This document shows positions 35,346 to 43,819 of a stretch of 64,000 nt of DNA, one piece after another (position 1 is the first letter of the stretch; each line of letters begins with the position of its first letter). The position numbers and the translations under genes were made by a program. The stretch comes from Polaromonas sp. GTDB taxonomy: Bacteria > Pseudomonadota > Gammaproteobacteria > Burkholderiales > Burkholderiaceae_C. The notes beneath the pieces were generated by a model. The model saw nothing but the letters and a program-made list of their open reading frames with translations. It made no database searches and was not told where the DNA came from. The stretch is taken from positions 1 through 64,000 of the forward strand of contig JANYGP010000098.1 of assembly GCA_025362315.1 (NCBI GenBank). Direction: 5' to 3'.

Positions 35346-36623
35346 TCAAACGTCGGAGGGGATAACCTGACCCCGCCGCAAAACCGTGCGCTCATGCGTT
35401 CGGGACGGGAAGCCCCACGGACTGCTATTTTTGAAAATCAGCAGGTCGGCAGGACTGCCGGGTCTCAAGGGCATGACGTCCGGCCCCCTGCGCAGCCAGT
35501 CTGCTCGGCAGAGCGACTCAGACCAGACATCAAACGGCGCGTTCAGCTGGGCTGCCAGTACCCCCGCAGCAAAGGCTTCTATCGGGTCATAGCTGCCGAC
35601 ATGGCAAAACGGGTCTTGTACGTTGTCGCTGGCCACCAGGACCTTGATGCCGCGGGTCCGGGCTTCCTGGACAAGGGTGAGGCCGCGATGCCGCGGAGTC
35701 CTGTCTGTTACCGCGTCCTGCAGCAGCAGGTTGGTCATTGGCAGGGTGATCAGGGTGATGCCGGTTTTAGCCACGGCATCCAGCGTTTGAAGCGCCACCG
35801 ATTCATCCTGCGCACTCAGTGCGCAGTTGTGGCCGCACACCACATGGCCAGCAAATCCAATGTCCTTGACGAGTGCTGCCGTGGTGGCCAACCCGCAAGC
35901 TGCTGGATTCAATTCTTCGTCCATGTGCAAGTCAACGTCCAGCCCACAGGCCGCGGCAGCCTCCAGCAAATAGCGCAATGCGGCGGCGTTCCAGTTGGTG
36001 GTGTGCACAAAGCCTCCCATGCACGCGCCGGGCCCGCTGGCGGCGATTTGTGCCGCCAGTTTGTTGGCGGTGCTGCGGTCTGTAAACAGATGCAGTGGCA
36101 TCAGGCTGACACGCTCCAGCGTCAGGCGGTCACGCCAGGTGTCAGCCAGCTCGCCCAGGACATCCCATGCCATGGGCACGCTGTCTGCCTCCCACCAGTC
36201 GCAGTGGGTTCGCACATGGCTCACGCCAGCGCTGTACGCCCATTGCAAGGCTTGCCCGGCGCGTTGCCGGATGTCGGTGGTGGTCCAGGTGCTCCGGTCG
36301 TGCATCATGGCAGCAATTGCGCCCAGCAAACCAGGCTCGATGGCACCCATGCGTGGCAATGTAAAAGTTTTGTCAAGGTGGGTGTGTGCATCCACCAGCG
36401 CGGGCAGCACCAGTGCACCTGCCAGGTCCCAAGCGGGGACAGCGGCTGCAGAGCTGGGCTCAAGGCTGACGATCAGCCCGTTTGCAATGTGGATGTCCGC
36501 CAGCTCAGGCTGGCCGTTGTTGCCCGGCCAGTGAGCAGGTAAAAGCCAGCGCGGCAAGCGTGCATTAATCAACCTGTCGGGTGCGGTGTTATCGGGAGAA
36601 ACGTTGTCGGGAGAGGTGTACAT
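35346..36623 (-). CDS. Cytosine deaminase-like amidohydrolase
   Basis: 425 residues of the CodA/cyclic-amidohydrolase group. Metal and catalytic motifs in order: HTHLDKTF (HxH), HVRTHCDWW, VDLHMDEELN, VCGHNCALS and VASDNVQDPFCHVGSYDP. In CodA these hold Fe/Zn and deaminate cytosine; relatives act on isocytosine, creatinine-like and triazine rings. The N-terminus carries an SPDN repeat of no known meaning (SPDNVSPDNTAPD), coded by a short direct repeat in DNA. The next gene downstream is the creatininase. Substrate unresolved. Confidence 0.9.
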   Translation of the reverse strand: MYTSPDNVSPDNTAPDRLINARLPRWLLPAHWPGNNGQPELADIHIANGLIVSLEPSSAAAVPAWDLAGALVLPALVDAHTHLDKTFTLPRMGAIEPGLLGAIAAMMHDRSTWTTTDIRQRAGQALQWAYSAGVSHVRTHCDWWEADSVPMAWDVLGELADTWRDRLTLERVSLMPLHLFTDRSTANKLAAQIAASGPGACMGGFVHTTNWNAAALRYLLEAAAACGLDVDLHMDEELNPAACGLATTAALVKDIGFAGHVVCGHNCALSAQDESVALQTLDAVAKTGITLITLPMTNLLLQDAVTDRTPRHRGLTLVQEARTRGIKVLVASDNVQDPFCHVGSYDPIEAFAAGVLAAQLNAPFDVWSESLCRADWLRRGPDVMPLRPGSPADLLIFKNSSPWGFPSRTHERTVLRRGQVIPSDV

Positions 36624-36644
36624 AACAATCAGGTTAAGGCAGTG

Positions 36645-37232
36645 TCAAGCCAGGCGCATCATGGCCCGCCCCACTTTGGCCTTGAAGGCGTTCAGGCGTT
36701 CGGGCGTGGCCACATTCATGTGGTACTGGGCATGGTAGTCGGTACGGGCGCGGCCGCCGGTCAACAGCTTCAGATACCGGGTGACGGATTTGCGCGGCGG
36801 GTCGCCCATCAACATGGCCGTCCAGCGCGGGCGGCCATAGGTCACCACGGCGCTGATGCGCCTGATGTGGGTCAGCGCGGGTTTGACGTTCTGCGGGTCG
36901 CTGATGTCAAAGGCCACACCTGGCATCAGTACCCGGTCAAAAAACCCTTTGAGCATGGCCGGCATGCCAAAGCACCATGTTGGGAAGCAAAACACCAGTG
37001 CTTCGGCCCACAGCAGGCGGTCAACATAGCGCTGCACTGGCAGCTGGTTGCCCGGCACGTTGTGGTAGCCCAGCCGCTCGGCGCGGCTCAGGACCGGGTT
37101 GAAGTCTTCTGCATACAAGTCGCAGTCATCCACCTCATGCCCGACACTGCGCAGACTTTTGACGACTTCTTCATGCAGTGCTGCATTGAAACTGGTCTCA
37201 ACTGGGTGGCTGTAAATCACTAGAACGCGCAT
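36645..37232 (-). CDS. NAD(P)H dehydrogenase (quinone), flavodoxin fold
   Basis: 195 residues from ATG 37230-37232 (MRVLVIYSHPVETSFN); a GTG one codon earlier is possible. Flavodoxin-like phosphate-binding N-terminus, EALVFCFPTWCFGMPAMLKGFFDRV, FMN-dependent quinone reductase family (MdaB/KefF-like). First gene of the eight-gene run. Likely regenerates or accepts electrons for a quinone or reduces a ring of the catabolised compound; inference from position. Confidence 0.88.
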   Translation of the reverse strand: MRVLVIYSHPVETSFNAALHEEVVKSLRSVGHEVDDCDLYAEDFNPVLSRAERLGYHNVPGNQLPVQRYVDRLLWAEALVFCFPTWCFGMPAMLKGFFDRVLMPGVAFDISDPQNVKPALTHIRRISAVVTYGRPRWTAMLMGDPPRKSVTRYLKLLTGGRARTDYHAQYHMNVATPERLNAFKAKVGRAMMRLA

Positions 37233-37472
37233 CACGATTGCCTGTTGAAAAGTTGGCTCTCTGCAGATTGGCGGGCCAGCCGCTTTGCATTGATTTGATT
37301 AGTCTTCTGCGCAAAACACGTGCCAGCGCTTGGCGCGTCTTCTGTGAATTCAATGCACACCAATGGCGCATGAAACGCACTTGTTTTGTGCATGGTGTTT
37401 TTTTGATTTCTCTGGCGCGGTACTTGCTAAAGCAAATTTCTCCTCACTTCAACTGTTCTGAAGGGTATTTGT

Positions 37473-38516
37473 ATGAAACTGCTTTCTATGGGTAGCAAGG
37501 CCCGTAAATTTGTTCTTGCCACAGGTTTGACTGCCCTACTGGGTTCGCTGGCGGCTTGCGGGGGCGGCACATCCAGCAGCGTCACCCCAGGCGTGGCAGC
37601 AGTGACGCCGCCAGTGCTGCTGATCGGCAACACGCGTGGCAACAACGTGGTCAGCGTTGACCGTTCCACAGGTGCCTATATCAAGGACTTTATTGCGCCA
37701 GGGGCGGGTGGTTTGACCGATCCGGACGATCTGACCTTTGGCCCTGATGGCAATCTGTATGTCAGCAGTGGCAGCAACACCAGTGGACAAATTCTGCGAT
37801 ACGACGGTAAGACTGGCGCATTTTTAGGGGTGTTTGCCCAAGGCAGCGGCATGCGGCGCCCCTATGGCAACGCGTTCGGGCCCGATGGCAATCTGTACGT
37901 TGCCAGTTTCAGGAGCGATCAAATCCTGAAGTTTGACGGAAAAACAGGCGCCTTCATCTCCGTGTTTGCCAAAGGTGACGGCACTGCGGGCGGGTTGCTC
38001 AATGGCCCGAACGACATCTTGTTTGGACCAGGCGGCAAGCTGTATGTGACGACTCAGGGCAGCGTTGCAGATGGCACCGGCGGCATCAACTACAAATTTG
38101 ACAGCCAGGTGCTTCGTTACGATGTGGCGACAGGTGCGGGAGAAGTCTTTGCACCGGCACCCACGCCGACGCCCAATGGCGGAGGTTACATCAGTCTTTT
38201 GGGGCTGGTATTCGGGCCTGACGGCTTGCTTTACACCAGCGATTTTGGCGGTGGCATCCGAAGCTACAACACCAGTACAAAAGCACTTGTTCAGACCATT
38301 GACACCGGAAAACTATTTGGTGGCACTGTGGCAACCACAGTGGGGAACCTGAGCTTTGGTACGGACGGCGCGCTGTATGCACCCGTATTCAATGGCAACT
38401 TCGTGGTCAATGGCCTTGCAAAATGCAATGTGTCAGGCGCCGGAACCTGCCAGCTGGTTGCTACGAACAATCTGAATCTGATCCGGCCTATCGGAATAGC
38501 CAGTGCTGCGCCCTGA
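37473..38516 (+). CDS. Lipoprotein with SMP-30/NHL-like beta-propeller
   Basis: 347 residues. Signal peptide with lipobox SLAACGGG, then repeated blades containing GPDGNLYV / FGPDGLLYTS motifs (about six copies: near residues 83, 130, 187, 246, 288), the pattern of SMP-30/gluconolactonase or NHL-like propellers. Ribosome-site GAAGGG precedes ATG 37473. It is exported and anchored; no catalytic residues could be assigned. Single gene, transcribed away from the 37232 operon. In the 240-bp gap between them TTGCT-AA-AGCAA (near 37424) is a short palindrome. Confidence 0.88.
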   Translation: MKLLSMGSKARKFVLATGLTALLGSLAACGGGTSSSVTPGVAAVTPPVLLIGNTRGNNVVSVDRSTGAYIKDFIAPGAGGLTDPDDLTFGPDGNLYVSSGSNTSGQILRYDGKTGAFLGVFAQGSGMRRPYGNAFGPDGNLYVASFRSDQILKFDGKTGAFISVFAKGDGTAGGLLNGPNDILFGPGGKLYVTTQGSVADGTGGINYKFDSQVLRYDVATGAGEVFAPAPTPTPNGGGYISLLGLVFGPDGLLYTSDFGGGIRSYNTSTKALVQTIDTGKLFGGTVATTVGNLSFGTDGALYAPVFNGNFVVNGLAKCNVSGAGTCQLVATNNLNLIRPIGIASAAP

Positions 38517-38588
38517 CATCAGGCATTTTCAGTCCGGGTCCCCCGATCAGCACCACGACCGGCGAGCAGGCTGGTTTGTGGCGCTGTG

Positions 38589-39092
38589 TCAGGTTTTCCA
38601 GAACCCGATGTGGGGCACACTGCATGGGTCCAGCATCGCTGGGCCAATGCATTCAATCACGCGGGGCGAGGCATCAAACACATCGCGGCAGGACAATTCG
38701 GCGTCTTTTTGCTCAGCCACTTCGCCCCGGAACACCCGCAGCCGCACGGCATCGATGCCAAACACCACCCGGCCAATGCCTGACCAGAAAATCGCGCCTG
38801 CGCACATCACGCAAGGCTCGGCGGATGAGTACAGCGTGCTGCTGGCCAGCACCTCGCGGCTGACCTTGGGGCTGAGCTGGCGAACTGCGTTGGTTTCGGC
38901 ATGGCCTGTGCAGTCGCCCGTCTCAGTGGTGTTGCAGTAGGCTTCTGTCAAGACCACACCTGCCTGCGAGACGACCACAGCACCAAACGGGCGGTTGCCC
39001 CGCTCGCGCGCTGTCTGCGCCCACCTGTTGGCCTGCTGCATGAAAGCGGTGTCAACTGCATTGAGATCTGAAGGGATGGGCAATGGGTTCAT
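38589..39092 (-). CDS. CDA-fold nucleoside/guanine deaminase-like protein
   Basis: 167 residues from ATG 39090-39092 (MNPLPIPSDLNA). Zinc-site motifs HAETNA and SSAEPCVMCAGAI identify the cytidine/deoxycytidylate deaminase superfamily; residues resemble the guanine deaminase (GuaD)/TadA branch. It lies divergently to the Rieske gene. Given the purine genes in the window, deamination of a purine base is likely; sequence alone does not fix the substrate. Confidence 0.88.
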   Translation of the reverse strand: MNPLPIPSDLNAVDTAFMQQANRWAQTARERGNRPFGAVVVSQAGVVLTEAYCNTTETGDCTGHAETNAVRQLSPKVSREVLASSTLYSSAEPCVMCAGAIFWSGIGRVVFGIDAVRLRVFRGEVAEQKDAELSCRDVFDASPRVIECIGPAMLDPCSVPHIGFWKT

Positions 39093-39254
39093 GGCGGTTG
39101 GTTGGGTTTGATGCGTTGTGTTTTGTCTGTCAGCACGCAACGTGCCATGTGGCGCGATTTATGCTCGATAATTTTCAGCGAGAGTAGAAGCGTTCACCCC
39201 ATTCAGGGCAGGCAAGCCGTGATTGCGGCGGGAAATTGCTCTTGCACAGCTGCT

Positions 39255-39282
39255 TTGGGACATCCCCTTTGGTACATCCCAA
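39255..39282. promoter_or_regulatory. Dyad in the deaminase-Rieske divergent promoter region
   Basis: TTGGGA and TCCCAA arms (39255-39260 and 39277-39282) enclose a repeated ACATCCC; it lies 30 bases before the Rieske start between two divergent genes and could be an operator. The rest of the gap 39093-39311 shows no gene. Confidence 0.35.
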
Positions 39283-39311
39283 CAGGTATATTTCTTATCC
39301 AGGAGCGCTTC

Positions 39312-40370
39312 ATGCTGGTCACGCAACAACCTATTTTTCGCAAGTTCTGGCACGCCGTCATGCCTTTGACGGCCCTGGCAGACGGGCCCCAACCGTTTAC
39401 CCTGCTGGGTGAAAACATCGTGGTGTTTTTAGATGCGCAAGGCCAGCCCGCTGCGTTGCGCGACCGCTGTTGCCACCGCACCGCCAAACTGTCCAAAGGC
39501 TGGTGCGTGGATGCTGCCGGCAAAGCCTGCAAGCAGGGCAACATCCAGTGCGGCTACCACGGCTGGACCTACGCGCCCAGCGGGCAAGTCGTCAATATCC
39601 CGCAGTTTGAAGCGGGCCGCACCATCATGCCGGACTACAAAACCACCGCATACCACGCGACTGCAAGGTACGGCTACGCCTGGGTGGCACTGGAAGACCC
39701 GGTGGCCGACATTCCCGACGTGCCTGAATTTACCGACCCGGCTTACCGCACCATCTTTCAGTTTTACGACCGCTGGCAAACCAGCCCGATGCGCGCGCTC
39801 GAAAACTCCTTTGACAACTCGCACTTCAGTTTTGTCCACCGCGCCACCTTTGGTGTGGCGGCCAGCCCCAAGCCCAGCAAGTACGAGCTGGTAGAAAACG
39901 ACACCGGCTTTTATGCAGAGACTTTGATTGAAGCGGCCAACCCCGAGCGCTTTCAACGCATCAGCGGCGTGAAAGATGCCATCACCACGCGGCATATGCG
40001 CAATGCCTACTTTTTGCCGTTTTCAAGGCGGCTGGACATTGAGTACCCCTCGGTGGATGGCGCGCCAGGGCGGCGTCACATCATCATCAACTGCTTTACG
40101 CCGATAGACGACCGCAGCATGATGCTCTGCCAATGGCTGTTCCGCAACGACACCGAGGCCGATTGCCCCGCGCAGATGCTGATCGACTTTGACGACGAGA
40201 TCACCAAGGAAGACAAGGACATTCTCGAATCCACCGACCCTGACGCAGTGGTCGACCCACGGCGGCGCGGCATTGAATATTCGATGGATTCCGACAGGCC
40301 CGGGATTCTGATACGCCGCAAGCTGATGGAATTGCTGAGCCGGCACGGCGAGGCTGAAGTCCACAACTGA
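39312..40370 (+). CDS. Rieske non-heme iron oxygenase
   Basis: 352 residues from ATG 39312, with AGGAG at 39301-39305 as ribosome site. The Rieske [2Fe-2S] ligands are Cys53, His55, Cys80 and His83 (CCHRTAKL ... CGYHGW); mononuclear iron ligands are likely Asp168, His171 and His176 in NSFDNSHFSFVH. Single-component-type alpha subunit (VanA/phthalate-dioxygenase class); a separate reductase would be needed and none is adjacent. HpxD of Klebsiella is a Rieske enzyme in purine breakdown, so a purine or other N-ring substrate is a reasonable but unproven guess here; aromatic demethylation is the alternative. Confidence 0.9.
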   Translation: MLVTQQPIFRKFWHAVMPLTALADGPQPFTLLGENIVVFLDAQGQPAALRDRCCHRTAKLSKGWCVDAAGKACKQGNIQCGYHGWTYAPSGQVVNIPQFEAGRTIMPDYKTTAYHATARYGYAWVALEDPVADIPDVPEFTDPAYRTIFQFYDRWQTSPMRALENSFDNSHFSFVHRATFGVAASPKPSKYELVENDTGFYAETLIEAANPERFQRISGVKDAITTRHMRNAYFLPFSRRLDIEYPSVDGAPGRRHIIINCFTPIDDRSMMLCQWLFRNDTEADCPAQMLIDFDDEITKEDKDILESTDPDAVVDPRRRGIEYSMDSDRPGILIRRKLMELLSRHGEAEVHN

Positions 40371-40374
40371 TGCG

Positions 40375-40434
40375 TTTGCTATTTAATCAGGAGCTGCTTG
40401 CGCCCGTATCTATTGGGTAAAAGCTGTTTTTGAC
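40375..40434 (+). repeat. Dispersed repeat copy R11
   Basis: Best-preserved copy: core CAGGAGCTGCTTGCGCCC, then CCCGTA/TATTGGG pairing. Begins five bases after the Rieske stop. Confidence 0.8.
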
Positions 40435-40459
40435 CAGTAAATTATGCTAGTTTTAGCCT

Positions 40460-40843
40460 TCACGCAGGCAGTTTTGACGCTGCAACGCCCTCAGGCAGGC
40501 CCTTGAAACTCAAACGGAACATGTTGTTTTCGGGGTCGGCCAATACAGCTTGCCAAAGTCCGTAGCAGGTGGGGTAGGGCGACTTGATGATGCGGCCACC
40601 CAGGGCTGCAGCTGGTCTGCTCAGCGCATCGACTTCTGCGCAACTGCCGGGCGTGAAAGTGGCGTAGCTCGTGACCGGGCTCGTTTGCAGCGGGGCTGGT
40701 GCCCGGTCTGCCACGCCCAGCAGCGCATACGCGGGCGCAGCGTGAAAGCCAAGCTCAAAGCTCGTGGCTTGTGTGCAGCGGTAAATGGGCGAACGGTGCA
40801 CGACGCCACCGGGCATGCCCAACAGCCCAAGGTCAAAGGTCAA
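40460..40843 (-). pseudogene. VOC/glyoxalase-like protein, 5'-truncated
   Basis: 127 codons from an ATG that lies in the tandem-repeat junction. The C-terminal part is VOC-like: FELGFHAAPAYALLG, TSPVTSYATF, ALGGRIIKSPYPTCYGLW and VLADPENNMFRLS. The N-terminal strand with the first metal ligand is absent. The gene meets the 2OG-oxygenase fragment at the 7-bp repeat, so a deletion probably removed the end of one and the start of the other. Confidence 0.6.
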
Positions 40844-40860
40844 AGGTCAAAGGTCAAAGG
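40831..40860. repeat. 7-bp tandem repeat at a gene-fusion junction
   Basis: Four copies of GGTCAAA, then GG. It lies exactly where the 2OG-oxygenase and VOC fragments meet and adds the repeated FDL to the ends of both frames. Slippage across it would shift frame. Confidence 0.8.
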
Positions 40861-41250
40861 CAAGCTGGTTGTGGATGCACTTGCCGAACAGGCTGTAGAA
40901 AAACTTGACAGCAAGCCGCCGCTTTGACAGTCGGCCAGCCCGTCAGGGTGGTCAGGCGGGTAGGCCATGCCGCAGTAAAAGCACTCCTTCAACTCGTGCC
41001 TGGCGGTCTCGTCGAGTGTTTTTTTGGCCAGTGCCTCGAAGCCGCGCATGGACGCTGGGTTTCGTACTGACAGCGCCTGCCGGGTGGCCAGCGGCAAGTC
41101 CATCAACACCCGCGTCAGCTCGAACTGGCTGGCCAACAGTTCGTCGCTCACGCCGTGGTTGCTGATATGAAAGAAGCCGGTGGCCATGGCGGCGCTGGCT
41201 GGGCTGCCAGCCACCCAGGCCTGGCTCAGATCAATGACGGGGATCGTCAT
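40840..41250 (-). pseudogene. 2-oxoglutarate/Fe(II)-dependent oxygenase, 3'-truncated
   Basis: 136 codons from ATG 41248-41250 (MTIPVIDLSQAW). Isopenicillin-N-synthase-like N-terminus: TGFFHISNHGVSDELL, FELTRVLMDLPLATRQAL, PASMRGFEALAKKTLD, ELKECFYCG. The frame then runs into the 7-bp repeat and stops, so the jelly-roll with the HxD...H iron ligands is missing. Full-length relatives are near 300-350 residues. Confidence 0.7.
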
Positions 41251-41294
41251 GCTGTTTTCAGGGGTTATTCCCAAGCTGAGGCTCAGGCCCGGGC

Positions 41295-42323
41295 TCAGGC
41301 TTTCAGTTTGCGGTCTGCTGAGCCGGGTAAAAACTTGTCGGTCCGGATGTCGGCAACCGTCAATCCAGGCTTCAAACCCAATGCACTGACCGTTTCGTCC
41401 AGCGCGGCCTGCAGGCGCACCAGGGTCGCTGCACCCTAGCCGTTGGCCAGCGTGTCGGGCGTGCGCATGGACCCACTGGCAATCAGCTGCAGCCGTTCCA
41501 TCTCAATCGCTTCGGGCGCCAGCGGCTTGCGTGCCTTGATGGCTGCGCCGCCTGCTTTCGGGTCGGCCAGGGCCTCAATCCACCCGCGCGTGCTGGCCTT
41601 GACAAAGGCGCGTATCGCGTCAGGTGATTCGGACAGGCTCTTGGGGTTGGCGACCAGGCCGTTGCCATAGGAGCGCATGCCCAGGTCCGAAAATCTGAAC
41701 ATCGTCGGCTGCTCAGGCATCATGCCGCGCGACTTCAGGTTCAGCAACCCGGTGAAGTAAAAGTAGGCCACGCCATCAAAGTCACCTTTCACAAACCGGG
41801 TGTCACCAATGTCGGGCGTGACGTTTTCCCGCTTCACGCTGGCAGGGTCAAATCCTTGCGCCTTGGCAAATATTCGAAACAACTTGCGCGAGGCATTAGA
41901 AGGCTGGCTGAGCAGGGTCCTGCCTGCCAGGTCTGAAGGCTTCTTGATCGGCCCGTCTTTGCGCTCCATCACCGCGTTGGGGTTCAGGTCGCACTGGATT
42001 GCCACCGCTACCAGTTTGCTGCTGGGGTTGGCCGTGTTGAACTCAATCATGCTCGACAAATCGGCCGACGCCACGTCGTAGGCACCGCCAGACACCAGGC
42101 TGATCGCAGCAGTTGACCCGTTGCCGGTGTCAATCGTCAGGTCCAGAACGGTGTCTTTGTAGTAACCGCGCTGCTGCGCCAGCAAAAAGCCCGCGCCTGA
42201 GGCCTCAATTTTTCAGTCCAGGTTGAACTTGAGCTTTTGCAGGCTGCCCTGCGCACGAACAAATGGCACGGCAGCGCACAGAGCCACACCGGAGGCGGCC
42301 TGAATCAATCAACGACTTTGCAT
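41295..42323 (-). pseudogene. ABC substrate-binding protein (SsuA/NMT1-like) with three in-frame stops
   Basis: A complete 343-codon frame with no frameshift: ATG 42321-42323 (MQSR), behind GGGAGAA, a signal-peptide-like start, and FNLD-stop-KIEASGAGFLLAQQRGYY. In-frame stops are TGA at 42309-42311 (codon 5), TGA at 42213-42215 (where relatives have Trp) and TAG at 41436-41438, after which a proper C-terminus continues to TGA 41295-41297. The live paralogue at 44742-45770 is also 343 codons. Point mutations have silenced the gene while its length stayed intact. Confidence 0.8.
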
Positions 42324-42444
42324 CGAATTCTCCCGGTTCGTGAAATCGAAGGCTTTGCCCGTCAGGCGGGGTACGCGCTGGACAGGAAGTCAGTCGGGCA
42401 GCTTTTGTGCCAGATCGTCTGGCAGCTACGGTCGGCAGCTTTAA

Positions 42445-42500
42445 TATGCTACAAAATCAGGAGCTGCTAGCGCCCGTATTTATAAGGCTTGAAACCGATT
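42445..42500 (+). repeat. Dispersed repeat copy R12
   Basis: Well-preserved copy (AAAATCAGGAGCTGCTAGC, GCCCGTATTTATAAGGC) in the 207-bp gap before the second deaminase; the rest of that gap holds nothing I can support. Confidence 0.8.
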
Positions 42501-42530
42501 TTAGACTTCAAATTACCAAAAGATAAGCTT

Positions 42531-43016
42531 TCAGACGCTTTTGGATGGCGACCAGAAGCCGGCATGAAGTGCAAGCAATTCGGCTTCGAGCTCAGGGACC
42601 GGGCCGACGACCTCAACGGCCTTTTGCCCACTGGCAAACACCTGGCGGCATGGCATGTTCAGGGTGGGGTTGTCTGCATGCTTGCCCGTCAGGTCAAGCA
42701 GCTTTTCTTCAGACGCGCCATACACAACGCAGCCAATGTGAGCCCAGTAGGCTGTGGCTGCGCACATGGCGCAGGGCTCAAAGGTGGTGACCAGCGTGCA
42801 CTGCCACAAATAGTCTGTGCTGTAGTTCAATGCTGCCGTGCGGGCCAGCACCGACTCGGCATGGTTGACGGTGTCAACATTGCACTGCTCAGCCAGGACG
42901 GTGTCACCATCCGGCGCCACAAGCACCGCTCCAAAAGGGTGATGACCATTGGCCATGGCACGCTTGGCAACCTCATTGGCACGGCGCAGGTGGCGAATGA
43001 CTTGTTCGGGAGTCAT
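42531..43016 (-). CDS. Second CDA-fold nucleoside/guanine deaminase-like protein
   Basis: 161 residues from ATG 43014-43016 (MTPEQVIRHLRRANE). Zinc motifs HAESVLA and TFEPCAMCAATAYW; conserved NGHHPFGAVLV near the N-terminus. Similar to the 38589-39092 protein in fold and length but divergent. It follows the ABC permease on the same strand by 24 bases, placing deamination beside uptake. Confidence 0.88.
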   Translation of the reverse strand: MTPEQVIRHLRRANEVAKRAMANGHHPFGAVLVAPDGDTVLAEQCNVDTVNHAESVLARTAALNYSTDYLWQCTLVTTFEPCAMCAATAYWAHIGCVVYGASEEKLLDLTGKHADNPTLNMPCRQVFASGQKAVEVVGPVPELEAELLALHAGFWSPSKSV

Positions 43017-43040
43017 GGCAGGTCTGCCGAGGGGCGGCAA

Positions 43041-43808
43041 TTACTCGTTGTTTGAGCTGCGGTGGGCCCACTGCGTGGTGTGCTTTTCAATGTAGCTGAA
43101 CAGCTCATACATCACCATGGCCATCGCACCCACCACGACCAGGCCGCTGAACGCCAGGCCCATTTGCATCGATGACCCTGCCGAGATCAGCAGGTAGCCA
43201 ATGCCTTCGTTGGCGGCGGTCATCTCGCTGACCGTGGTGCCGACAAATGCCAGCGTGATCGCAACTTTGAGCGATCCATAAAAGTAGGGCATCGAGCGCG
43301 GCAGCCCCACCTTGACCAGCACGTCCCAGCGCTTTGCGCCCAGCACGCGCAGCACGTCCTCCAGCTCGGGCTCCAGTGTGGCCAGGCCCGTGGCAATGTT
43401 GACCATGATGGGGAAAAAGCAGATCAGAAAAGCCGTCAGAATCGCCGGGCCAATGCCAATGCCAAACCACACCACCAGGATTGGCACGAACGCCGCCTTG
43501 GGCAAGGCATTGAATGCCGTCATCAGCGGATACACCGCGGCATAAGCCATGCGTGACGAACCCACCACAAAGCCCAGCAGCACGCCCACCACAATGGCGA
43601 TGCCAAACCCCACCATGGTGACCCAGTAGGTTCGCCACGCGTGACCCAAAATGACTTCCTTGAATTCCCATGTCTGGGTGGCAATGCGCAAGGGGCTGGG
43701 GAAAATGAACTCAGACACCTTGAACACGGTACAGATCAGCTGCCATAGCGCCAGAATAATGGCCAGGAGCACCCACGGGGCCCAGAATTGAAGTTTTTTA
43801 CTGTTCAT
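43041..43808 (-). CDS. ABC transporter permease
   Basis: 255 residues from ATG 43806-43808 (MNSKKLQFWAPW), with about six membrane segments and the BPD motif TVSEMTAANEGIGYLLIS. A TTG start five codons earlier overlaps the ATPase stop but is less likely. Part of a second SsuABC/NMT1-type importer; the order here is binding protein, ATPase, permease, deaminase. Confidence 0.92.
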   Translation of the reverse strand: MNSKKLQFWAPWVLLAIILALWQLICTVFKVSEFIFPSPLRIATQTWEFKEVILGHAWRTYWVTMVGFGIAIVVGVLLGFVVGSSRMAYAAVYPLMTAFNALPKAAFVPILVVWFGIGIGPAILTAFLICFFPIMVNIATGLATLEPELEDVLRVLGAKRWDVLVKVGLPRSMPYFYGSLKVAITLAFVGTTVSEMTAANEGIGYLLISAGSSMQMGLAFSGLVVVGAMAMVMYELFSYIEKHTTQWAHRSSNNE

Positions 43809-43819
43809 TTGAAATGGAA

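Noticed and set aside
35394-36542. 382-codon plus-strand frame opposite the CodA-like gene
   Set aside because: Low-complexity composition and no family landmark; the minus strand holds all catalytic motifs.
40831-40860. 7-bp tandem repeat considered as CRISPR or origin iteron
   Set aside because: Four very short head-to-tail units, no spacers, no cas or replication genes; fits a slippage junction better.
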